This document shows positions 33,111 through 44,600 of a stretch of DNA of 64,000 nt, piece after piece (position 1 is the first letter of the stretch; every line of letters starts with the position of its first letter). The notes beneath the pieces were generated by a model that worked only from the letters and a program-made list of their open reading frames with translations, was not told the origin of the DNA and ran no database searches. The stretch comes from Nilaparvata lugens (taxonomy: Eukaryota > Arthropoda > Insecta > Hemiptera > Delphacidae), in contig NC_052511.1 of assembly GCF_014356525.2 (NCBI RefSeq), positions 8,464,500-8,528,499 on the forward strand. The letters run 5' to 3'. Made by a program: the position numbers and the translations under genes.

Positions 33111-33410
33111 CAGCTAATCAATCAATCCACAGAGTATTCAGTGGTGGTGGCGGATTCAGAGAGACTCCTCCCTTGAATGTCTAGTATAGATAGAATGATA
33201 GATGACTTTGAGATGAAAGTCAAATTAAATAGATCTATTATATATGTTCTGGCTGGCAGGTATACCCTTCTAAATCACTATCTTCAATTAATTAATAATA
33301 TGGATCTGATACTAATACCAAAACAAGTACATATTAATAATTTATCAACATTTGGAAATGGAATAGATTTGGGCCAAGCCTGTTGTTCCTTCCTAATCAT
33401 ATTTATATGA

Positions 33411-36400
33411 TTTGTGATTCTGTCCACGAATAAATAAATAAATATTTTAACCTTGATCTCAATGATGCGGTCATTCAACGTTGTAGGCCCAAGTATATAT
33501 ATTTTCTTACTTTTTGATGACAGCTTAATCGAAGATCTTCATCTTCTGCAGTCCATATTTTCAATTAATAAATAATACCAGTGGTTTGTATTGTACTCCT
33601 CAGATCTCAGTCTCATTTTCTTTCAATTAAAGTTTTATTGCTTTTGAAAATTGGAAAAGGTTTGAAATGAGTCACTTCAGTTATTCTGTATCAACAGAAG
33701 TTATAATCATAATAATATATCACTCGCAATACAAAATGATTAACATATAAATATAGGACTTTGGCTTTACACAATATTATGTTTCTACAACATATTAAAA
33801 AATTAATGCTAGGACAAATTGTTACAAATAAATAAATTAGAAATAAGCGAAATATGTTAATCAGGAATGCGCGTTAATATACAGACAACTGAAAATATGA
33901 AATTTACAAAAGGAATATGAAATTTATCATTGATATACATTCCATAATGTTAATCTTATTTGATAAGAAATACTATGCAATAGTTCTTTATATTATTCAA
34001 TTTATACTACCTACACTGCTTTACACCAGTAAAATCTAATTCATTAATAATAGAATTGTTACTAAAAATGAAATTTACAATGAAATAGTGTAATTTTATT
34101 ATTTGAATCGACTTCTTTGCTCAATAAAAGTCTTACGTATGAGGATTCTGTATTCAAACTTTTCATTTTCATTCAAAATTTCTATTATTAAAATCATTTA
34201 CAACGTACATCCACATGAAAAATCAAAATAATTATTAAAATCAATACACGTCACAACCTTCTAATGTACTACGGAAAAATATTTTCAATTCACAAAGTCA
34301 TTAGGAACCAATCATTTGAAAATAAAAATGTAAGCAATTCATTGACTTCACTCACAGTAACTAGCTCAGAAGTTTTCAAGCCTATAGTTGATGGTAAGCT
34401 GTCAAATTCATTAATAAATTATTAAATTTTAGATGCATTAATTACTATCATTGAAAGTATTGTACAAAGTATTGTATCCTTGGAAGCTGCCTAAAGATTT
34501 TTAAAATGTTGTTCCAACAAGTTTTTACTTGAAAATGGTTTTTTGAAGTGAAATTGGTACAAGTTTTTTCTTGAAAATGGCTTTTGACCTGGAATTGTTA
34601 ATAGTTTCAAGTAAAGGTTGTTCAGGTATTGAGCAAGTATAATTACATCATTAAAAAAGTGGAGCTTCCACTTATAGAAAACTACTAAATACTACTGAGT
34701 CCACATTTTTAGACAGTATTTTTTTAAACATATTTATAGAGAAATAAGTTTTACAATAAAGTATATTAAGCTTTCAAGCTCAAAATATTTGGCAGCAAAA
34801 AGCTCGACTTGTGAGTAATTAATTTGCATAGTTATTGTAGACTAGATTTGTTCTCTAAAATATGGATATTGAACATAACATTGATAGACTTTTCCATTGT
34901 TAATAATAAATTTGATATGTTTCCTACATATTTTTGTCAATACCCAAGCAGCTCATGATTTGAAGACTACCATTATAATGAAAATACTGTTTTAAATGAA
35001 ACGTACCATTTTATATTAATTATATTATTCACACACACAATTCAGATCTTATCCTATATCTTAAAAACACATGCACTTTACAATATACAATATCAACATT
35101 GAATGTGATTTGAGTCTTAAAACCGTTACAACATATTTGAAGCTGCGAAAGAACCGTTACAACACATTTGAAGCTGCAAAAATTCCTAATTTTCCTATTA
35201 ATGAAGTAATCTTGCTGGCAAAATTAAACAAACTAGACTTTAGAGACAAATTAATAACAATAAATAGATAAAAGGTTAAATAAAGCTATTAAAATTGTTA
35301 GTTTCTAACAGGAATAACATAAAAATATTGTAAAGCTCAGAAATTCAGAATTTTATATTTTTCTAAGAAAAATAAATATATTAAATATAAAAAACAGAAT
35401 TTTGTGAAGAATGAACCAAACTTTCTAAGAATATTCTAAAACGGTATATATTTAGCATCTTTTGATTATGATAATTAATTGATTCAGTTCTAATAATGTA
35501 TGAACTTCTTGTATTAATAGTTTTCTTTGCTAAAATGTCGGTTATATCGATTAAAAATTTAGTCAATAATTAGTAAAACTCACTACATGATATAAGTATT
35601 CATTAAATTGAGCTAAATATTTTTGCTCGTGGTCTTTTTTACAATATAATTATTAGATTTAATCACACTCTTTGCACCAAACTCTTTTAACAATGCGTCA
35701 ACTAAGTTCATAAATTATTTTCAATTGTATAGATTCTACATGGATTGGTTATTTAGTCTCAATAGAATATTGTGTATGATTTTATACGATTACATGAAAA
35801 TTTTGAAACTGAATGAATGATATTCAGACTGGATGAAAAATTGAAAATAATAGCATTTTAAGGGGATTCTTAAATTGTTTTAAATTTTAAACGGAGCAGA
35901 TTCTCTCCTGATTATAGAATGGATGAATGAGCTAGAAGATAAACAAAACATCTCGAGTGAAACAGAAAATACATTGAAATGAAAAAGTGGATCAGCCTTT
36001 TTATATCTCTCTTAGGACAGATAAATTACAAATTGATGTTTAAGTTTTTCTAATATGCACGACACGTATTTCTGAACGAAACAAATGAAAAATTATTGAT
36101 AACAACAAAGACAAATTCAATATCAAATTTAAACAATTGACAGAGATGTATATGCAGAAACCTAACTGCAGTTTTTTCAACTTGAATCATATAGATATAC
36201 ACAAAGATATTTACTTGAAAACGAAAATTTAGGTAGAGCCATAGAGAATAAAAATCGGATCTATTATTCCTTGCAATTTTACCCAGTTAATATTGACAAC
36301 TATTCAAGACTAAATAGATGGTTTATTTAACACTAGTGTCAAGCTACACCGTAGGAAAGATTGTAAATGAACTATTATACCATGAATAAACGAATAAAAA

Positions 36401-38340
36401 TTTACTTGGAAAACAGTTTAGTTTAATCTGCAAATGCGTAATGAATACACAGATTAATATTAAAACTAAAAAATCCAATTCTATAATAAGAATTATTGAT
36501 CTGACTATTGGAATAAAACTCAATTCGATCGAGCCCAAAAACATAAAGTTTGATTATTAATCAAGAGTCAAAATCAATAGTTGTTCTTAAATAAACACTT
36601 CAATTCAGCAACTCTACAAAATTATCTAAAAAAGTTAGAAATGAATGTGATGTATTTAAACGAGAATGAATACATAATTAATTTGATTGAATGAATACAA
36701 CATACTAGAAGTATAAAAGAGATTTTCTATAGGTCATTGAATAATTAAAATGTATTATAATATTCTTTCGTCATATTTTGTAGTAAGAAGTAAAAATTCA
36801 ATTTCAAAAGAGTATGAAAGGAACAAAATTTGTTAAAATAATTATCAAGTAGGTATTTGACACAGATTACGTTACCAGTAAGTATACAGTAATTATAATG
36901 TTACTAGTAGAAGAAATATTAAAAACATAAGTGATGTAAAATATATAAAAACAATAATTGATATATTTGATACTAATTTATAAGCTTGCACTAATATACA
37001 AATAAATAAATACGGTACAAAAAATGAGTGATGTAAGAGTGCTGTCAAAAACTCATAAATGGAGGAAAATTGCTTTTAGCAGAAACATTTGTAAGGCAAA
37101 TAATATAATTGATTCGAACAATTGTCCAATTATCTACATACTACCTATACTATTATGAATAAATCTTCATCATATTAATATACATATCGTATAATTATAT
37201 AGCTTTATATAATTACATTATACTATATTATTACCGGCATATATTCATACTACATTCACGAGTACATGGATGAAGGAGCCACGAAGTAAGATAAATATAA
37301 TGACGGTAGCAAAATTTTCAATTTGTTCAGTTGGCCATGAAAAATGGTATTTTTCAGAAACCTGGCTTAACCTGGATTATCCTGACTACTGACTTAACAG
37401 CTTTTGTTTTCCTCTATTTGAATAAAATCATTCAAAGAAGTAAAACAATTTGTATTATATTAAAATAGCTGTAATTCCAATCATATAAATACAATTTTTA
37501 GTTGATATCCTGAGACGACACAATATATGTATGGTCTTTAGCTAAATAGCTAAAATCTTGTTCAATTTTGGTCATGAGAAATGATTCCAACTATAACTAT
37601 GCTATTAAATAGCTTTTGTCAACAGTGAGACCCTGAAATATAGCCTACTTAAATTTATATCCAAATGATCCCCAATCATCGGTGATCCTAACCGGTTTTC
37701 TGACTCCTATAACGTTATACTAATAGGTATTATCGGCACATCACAATGTCTTTGAATTATCTGTGAACACAGGCACATTAGTAGCGTAAACTATAGCTAC
37801 TACTGTAAAAGGAAATTGGGAATATCATAATTTATTGAGTTCCGAACATTTTCAAATCCGCAGCTAGTGGAAACTAGTATTGTCCCTATGTGCAGGCTTC
37901 TTAATAATTTTCGGAATATTGTATGATTCTTTACACATGGAAATTTATTTATCGGAGTGTTTCGCGAGTATAATAGAAAGCATAGTTGGCATTTGAATGG
38001 ATCTGATTAGCAAATTACTGTAAACGATTTAAAATTATTCAAATTAATCCGAATAACAAACCAATCAAATGATAGATATTCGAATGAATTTGAATTGCAG
38101 CAAAATGTCGACAGCTAACAGCTATACGATGTCTGTAATGGTGGGATGAAAAATTCGAATTATACATGTTTGAATGGATCTCATTAGTAAAGCAATCAAA
38201 TAGTAATAATATACTAACGAATCTGATAGCATCGAACGGTGACTATAATTATCGGATAAAAACTTCAAATCGAAAACATTCTTATGGATTTAATTAGAAA
38301 ACCTGACAACCTACGACATCGTTCCATATCTTGAATCCAA
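33411..38340. other. AT-rich stretch without recognisable genes
   Basis: Almost 5 kb between unk and the LINE debris has no convincing frame, splice context, RNA gene or element terminus. Short frames are Ile/Asn/Lys-rich noise. An AATAAATAAATA tail at about 33430 and CATTTGAAGCTGC duplicated near 35138 and 35166 are the only repeats noted. Confidence 0.45.
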
Positions 38341-38660
38341 CTTACCACATTTGACTGTTTCGCCAGATAAGGATTTCCATGCATACAGAAGCCATCGTTC
38401 TCCACTTGAAAGGTGTCAAGTATACAATCAACCCTCAGGTGCCTTGTCTATTGTGTGGTGACTTTGAAGCAGACGAAACGCTGGAGCACATTTTTCTACA
38501 TTGTGATTTATATAGCGGTTTCAGACAAAAATATCTGAGGAAATACTCTCTGATTTGCCTAAACGACATTTTAAATATAAGTGATGGTCCGGAAATAAAC
38601 GACGTCTTTAGTTTCATGTGTCAAATGCTGAGACTAAGATCTTTTGTGCTCTCAGAATAA
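38340..38660 (+). pseudogene. LINE ORF C-terminal fragment with zinc knuckle
   Basis: The frame contains VPCLLCGDFEADETLEHI then FLHC, a CxxC...HxxxHC knuckle typical of the C terminus of Jockey/R1-type non-LTR retrotransposon polyproteins. YSGFRQKYL and FMCQMLRLRSFVLSE follow. Upstream reverse-transcriptase domains are not present in recognisable form. Confidence 0.65.
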
Positions 38661-38990
38661 TATCATCATGGACTGTTGACATGCCAGCAATGATACCTTC
38701 GACTTTTTTATTATGTGTAGAAAGAATAATATGGAACTCTATATTAGTTTTGTTATGTGAAAAACTGTCTTTGTTCATTTTTGTGGAACATTTTCAAAAA
38801 CTTTGTAAATGCTGAGACTAAGATCTTTTTTGCTCTCAGAATCATGGACTGTTGACATGCCAGCAATGATACCCTGGACTTTTTTATTATGCGTAGAAAG
38901 AATAATATGGAACTCTATATTAGTTTTGTTAAGTGAAAAACGGTCTCTGTTCATTTTTGTGGAACATTTTCAAAAACTTTGTAATCATAC
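38623..38990 (+). repeat. Tandem duplication of a ~188-bp LINE 3' segment
   Basis: GCTGAGACTAAGATCTTTTG, ATGGACTGTTGACATGCCAG, TTTTTTATTATGTGTAGAAA and ACATTTTCAAAAACTTTGTA occur twice in a row (38627-38810 and 38811-38985) with few changes. The second copy continues to an AATAAATAAATTC tail. Confidence 0.85.
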
Positions 38991-39019
38991 ACTGTATGAA
39001 GCAATAAATAAATTCAATT

Positions 39020-40380
39020 AGAAAACCAATCAGATTATAGATATTCAAATGGATCTTTTCAGAAAACCAATCAAATTAAAGATATTCGAATGAATCATAT
39101 TTGTAACTGATTAGGGAACCAATGAAATTGCAGGTCAGATAAATCTGAATAGCAGCAAAATGATGCCCAGTTATACGGTGAATATAATAACGGGATAAAT
39201 CCACCGATAAAATTAATTCGTACGGATTTATTTGAATGGTGTACCCTTTATTTATGTCCCTATCTCCATGCATGACCAATCTCGTTATAATCTATTTTGT
39301 TACCAGTATTGAAATATTATTAAGATTACCAGCCAACTATAATCTTCACCGAATAAGTTGGATAAGGCAGCGATATACAGCATTGATTATCAAATCTTTG
39401 GAAATAATACGTTCCCGAGATTTATATAAATTATCCAGTACCAACACATCTGATTTGAAGAATCTCAAGGTCATAGTAATAATAATAATATCGAGTGACC
39501 TGGCTAGCTCAGGTCTGGTGTCAGAGTTTTCAGGTCGCAACTGATCAATTTCAGGGCCTCTGACATGACCTAACGACTGCTTTTTAGGCAGCCATAGGTC
39601 ATAGGCCTTATAAGGCCATAGTATTAAGTTGCAGCATCATAAATTAATAGAATTTATAAGGTATTCTGATAGAATATCGCCCTTGATTCCACTCGGTATC
39701 ATTTTTCATTGCTGACCACTTTGGCGAATGGTGGCGAGTGGCATTGGTGGCGGTGGCGCATCGTCTAGCACGATAATCAGAGCCCTTATATCTGTCTATA
39801 TCTACTGCATCTGTATTTGTGGAATTCAACAAATCAGTCACAGGAACTGTGAACTGTTAAAGCGGCCGACGTCAGTAACCAGCAAAAGCAGAGAACTGTG
39901 TGAGCTCCTGAGAGAGCCGGTAAGAAATTGGTATTATTACTTTTCCAGGAACCACAAAAAAAGATTATATATCTTACAAATCTTGCTCTACCGACTGTAG
40001 CCAAGCAGGGCAACACGTTAGTGAAAAAAATAACGTGACACAATGGATTAGAAAACCGATAATAAATATTCAAATGGATCCTTTCAGCAAACCAATCAAA
40101 TTACAGATATTTGAATGAATCAAACTACAGATATTCAAATGAATCTTTTCAACCAACCAATTAAATTACAGAGATTAGAATGAATGTGTAAACGAATCTG
40201 AAATCTGATAGACTAATCAATCGAATTACAGATATTCGAATGAATCAAACTACAGATATTCAAATGGATCTTCTCAACCAACCAATTAAACTACAGAGAT
40301 TAGAATGAATGTGTAAACGAATAAATCTGATAGACTAATCAATCAAATTAGTAAATTACAGATATTTGAACGAATCTGAA
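39020..40380. repeat. Interspersed short repeats (AATTACAGATATTCGAATGA type)
   Basis: Many imperfect copies of AAACCAATCAAATTACAGAT, ATTCGAATGAATC and AATCTGATAGACTAATCAAT fill 39020-39120, 40050-40380 and again 41088-41240. A segment at about 39540-40040 (GCCGACGTCAGTAACCAGC) is different and unrecognised. Confidence 0.6.
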
Positions 40381-40387
40381 ATCTCGC

Positions 40388-40853
40388 GCGGTGATCTGTT
40401 GGTGACACTTTTCAAAAGTCTGTTAGCTTTGGATCCGTCGGTTTTAAAGGCTGGTCAAGGATTAGTTCTGATTCTAGAATTGTCCACCAGAGTTCAAATG
40501 GATGTAGCAAAATTTGATAAGGATAGTCTGAGAATTCAGGAGAAACTTCGTAAACAGGTGAATGAATCCAGCGATTTTGAAAGCTTATTCCTCTTGGGAA
40601 GTTTGATACATTACAGTACTCAATTCAAAATGTATGCAATATTGGGAAGAATATTCAGGTGAAAGCAGTGCAATGGAAATCGCAAGAAGCCCCGCCGACG
40701 CTGAGCGACTCGGGAATGTTTTCAGATCCGCATGAAACCCTAGGACCAATCGCCACGTCTGAGCTCACCTTTTTCAATCGTCAGGCGCTGCTTGATAAAC
40801 TGCACACGTCTTACGGTGACTTCAGAGCCGCATTACAAAAGGTGTTTCAATGA
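40388..40853 (+). pseudogene. Unrecognised protein-coding fragment with one frame break
   Basis: Frame 1 (to 40662) reads GDLLVTLFKSLLALDPSVLK, GQGLVLILELSTRVQMDVAK, and ends MYAILGRIFR then stop. One base shift away the reading continues VKAVQWKSQEAPPTLSDSGM, GPIATSELTFFNRQALLDKL and ends FRAALQKVFQ, stop at 40851-40853. Composition is strongly protein-like and more GC-rich than the flanks. I do not recognise the family. The break at about 40655-40662 is a single-base indel, real or an assembly error. It could be a retrocopy, a terminal exon or a captured gene piece. Confidence 0.45.
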
Positions 40854-40984
40854 TAAAATCTATGATTTTTCACTTTCTGATTCACCTTGTTCTCGTTTAC
40901 AATCGTACTTCTCCTTGCAACTTACTTGCTTACTTATTATTTCATTCGCAAGCTTATATTTTTCTATCGTAATTATTTTACTTC

Positions 40985-41100
40985 GTGATTGCTTGTGTTG
41001 TCTATGGAACAGACGTTTAGTCTTTGTGGAGGATTTCCGTAGTATTGAGTTTGTTTCTTGTTTTACTGTAAAATACTTGAAGGAATAAATACTTGAATCT
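40985..41100 (+). repeat. LINE-like 3' tail downstream of the coding fragment
   Basis: TGCTTGTGTTGTCTATGGAA, AGACGTTTAGTCTTTGTGGA and TACTTGAAGGAATAAATACT match the reverse complement of 62560-62700. The AATAAA at about 41084 could serve as a polyadenylation signal for the preceding fragment. Confidence 0.6.
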
Positions 41101-41261
41101 GATAGACTAATCAATAAAATTACATATATTTGAACGAATCTGAAATCGGATAGACTAATCAATAAAATTACAGATATTTGAACGAATCTGAAATCTGATA
41201 GACTAATCAATCAAATAACAGATATTCGAACGAATCTGAAAAGCAGGAGAATGACACCCAG

Positions 41262-41652
41262 CTATACAGTGGTGCCGTAAGAACTGAAAATCACCCTAGT
41301 AGAGTCCGTGTCGAGTGTGACGTCCTCGGGTGACGCGAGGTCGACCCGCACCGTCCCCGAGTTGCGTTTGCGGCGGGTCGCGTTGCCCCACTCGCCCTGC
41401 CGCCAGTTGAACGCCTGACCTTGGCTTGGCTCCTGGGCCGTGGAGCGTGGTTCTTGGTTGACCTTGGGTTGACCTTGAATGGGGGGCATTGGAACAGCTG
41501 TCATGATGGGTGGGGAAGGAGGGGTGGGCAGACGAGGTTCCTCAGAGTCGGAACTGCGAGACTCGACTGAGTCGAAGCTGCTCTCAACACCTCCACCGCC
41601 TCCACGGTACCTCGCCACCCCCACACACTCCTGGGTGCTGTCTTCGACGGCT
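41262..41652 (-). CDS. Unidentified gene, last visible exon: Ser/Pro-rich acidic tail
   Basis: The acceptor TGTGTGTGCAG completes the AG codon start of the previous exon. It encodes RAVEDSTQECVGVARYRGGG, then a Ser/Asp-rich part, PTPPSPPIM, QPKVNQEPRS, and NATRRKRNSGTVRVDLASPE. The frame ends at a TAG at 41264-41262. A possible donor (GG/GTGATTTTC, GT at 41294) would instead splice to exons not found. Mostly disordered by composition. Confidence 0.75.
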
Positions 41653-44600
41653 CTGCACACACAAACAATGGTATTCTATCATTCAAGTTTTCCTATTCAT
41701 ATTGAATGAAAAAGACTAAGAAATTGTCAAAAAACCACTGATTTATTGATAATTAGAAAGACCGGTTTCGGTTATTACACCATTGTCAATCTCTGATAAA
41801 CTTCTCAACTACACAAAAAGTTTTCCTATTCAGTTATTTATAAAAGTACGTACAGATACACACGCCGCGAACATGAGCAATTCACATTTAATCAGCTGAC
41901 TAATCTGTATTTTTACAGAAACGGTAAGATATAGATATAAAAAGCTTGGCATCAGCTGATTAAGAGTGAATTGCTCATGTTCGCAGCGCGTAAATCTGTA
42001 CGCACCTTAAGTGTTACAGAGCAGAATTGAAAGACTGGCTCTGTATTACTGAAACAATTAAACATATTACTGTATTATTGTATTACTGCATTCCTGATCA
42101 CTATATTATTGCATTACGTTATTACTGTATTATTGTATATAGTGAGCATACATTATTGAACACATTTCATAGGTGAGTAAAAACATAACAAATAGTAATA
42201 GCGCGTCTATTTTTGTGGCAAACATTGGTGTATCTCCTATAGTTTGTAATGATATTTATAGAAACACAGTCGAATCAGACAGACAAAAGTTTCTCCATTT
42301 CAAAAAATGCACATAACAAAATAAAACATGCTGGGCTCATGTAGAGTGAAATTTTCTGTTCAGCAACAATAGATCAGTTTGACAATGAAATTTTGGAGGG
42401 AATGATTGGAACACAATTTTCGACTTTGCAGCTTTGTTGACACTAGTTTGAAGGTGAGCATATAAAAAATCCCAACCCCTACATCATGTGCTGAAGGGAT
42501 GAGGGTGGTTTGAAAGTAGCATTTTCCACTTATTACTTACATGGTTATATCTTGAAAACAATGTGTTCTATTGACATAATCAATAAAGCTTAATAAATTT
42601 CCTACAATTTTTGTTCGGTAGAGGTTTTCGATAAATCTGATACTTTTCGAGATATTTATGTTCCAAAGTGATGCATTTTCGAAAAACCAGTTTTTCTTCA
42701 ATTTTTCACTCTTTCAAGTCTTATAACTTTTCAACAATTGATGAATCAAGAATTTGCTAATTACGAGATTGTAGAGCATTAAATTATCTTCCATTTCATG
42801 TATAATTCGACTATTTCACGCATTCCCATACGACTATTGCAGCAGTTTTAGTTTTGAGTTTCAAATCTCAAGATTTGCAACAAGTGACTTCTCTTGAATA
42901 TCACACTATTCTGTCATCATAAATTGGCAGTGTGCTTCAGTATGAACATTCATATTGAGTACCTATTGGAACGTCTCCGGAACTAAACACAGGGGGTGTT
43001 TCTAAACCTCTTACCAAACAAAGACACTCAAAACTAAAACTGCTGCAATAGTCGTATGGGAATGCGTGAAATAGTCGAATTATACATGAAATGAAAGATA
43101 ATTTTATGCTCTACAATCTCGTAATTAGCACATTCTTGTTGGTAATTTTGTAAACTTCAATTTTGCACAGAATACAAATGTTTATAAGATGTATAGTTAC
43201 CGTGATATATGCGAAAAATGAAAAAATTGTACTTTCAAACCACCCCCACCCCTTTTAGCACAGGGGGTAGGGGTGAGGACTTTTGATATGTCAATCCTCT
43301 TACAATCCTTAAAAGAGCTGTGGAGTTAAAAATTGTGTTCTGAACTTTTCCCTATATACCTTTATTTGAGCATTCATTGCCTGGATTATTGTTACCGTAC
43401 TACGAAAAACATTCAAAGTCCAAGTGAATTTGCAAAAGCAGGCCTCGAATTTTAGGGGCCCCCTTCGGGGGCCCTCGGGGATCCCCGACCAGCCGACCTC
43501 GCCAGACCGCCCCTGTTGATAAGAATGAGTAATACCTGAGAATCTCGTGACAGATGTCAGAGTCGAGTGGAATGACGTCGTCGGTGTCACGGTTGTGAAT
43601 GGTGATGGCGATGTGGGCGGGGTGGGGCACGGGGAGGGGGATCATGAGCTTGTCGGCGCTGTAGGGGCGACTGGTGCGCTTCCACGGCATCCAGCACTTG
43701 TCGTCGGCCTTGTTTGGCGTAGTCTGCGTGGCCAAAGCCGACCCAGTCATCCCTGACGTGCTCACGCACGAGCTGTTCGTATCTCTGCCGAAAACAGAGC
43801 AAAATCCAAGTATTAACATCGATTTTGATTGAAAATAAACATGAACTGTTTGTATCTCTGTTGAAACAGAGTAAATCCAAGTATTAACATCGATTTTGAT
43901 TGAACATAAACATGAACTGTTTGTACATATGTTGAAACAGAGTTAATCCAAGTATTAACATCGATTTTGATTGAACATAAACATGAACTGTTTGTATCTC
44001 TGTTGAAACAGAGCAAATCCAAGTATTCACATTGATAGTCGTTGAACATAGACATACAAGAATCACACAATACAGAGTGATTATAAAAGGACTTTACAAC
44101 TTTGAAACCACATGAATATTTATTGAAATTACTAACAGAATTGAAAAAGGTGTCATTTTGTTACCAAACACTTCAAGTTTAAGGCGTGGGTGTTATTTTG
44201 GTTTGAAAAAAATTGTAATAATATTTTCAAGTTAATTTTATAATGAAGTGTTTGGCTTTGTGGTCGCGGTGATGAGATAAGTTGAGATTCATGCACCTGC
44301 TACTTCTAAATCTAAAGGTGCGTACAGATATACGCGCCGCGAACATGAGCAATTCACTTTTAATCAGCTGATTATATCTGTATTTTTGCAGAAACGGTAA
44401 GATACAGATATAAAAAGCTTGGCATCAGCTGATTGAAAGTGAATTGCTCATGTTCGCGGCGCGTATATCTGTACGCACCTTTAGAAAGACCACTTTGAGA
44501 GCCTACTCCTCTAAATATGAAATTAAATGATTCTTTATCAGCTTAAATTATCAATCTAAATTATTAAATTAAATTATTAATCAGTTATGAGTAAAAAAGA

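Noticed and set aside
41479..41709. Plus-strand frames in the GC-rich last exon region
   Set aside because: Shadows of the minus-strand Ser/Pro-rich exon.
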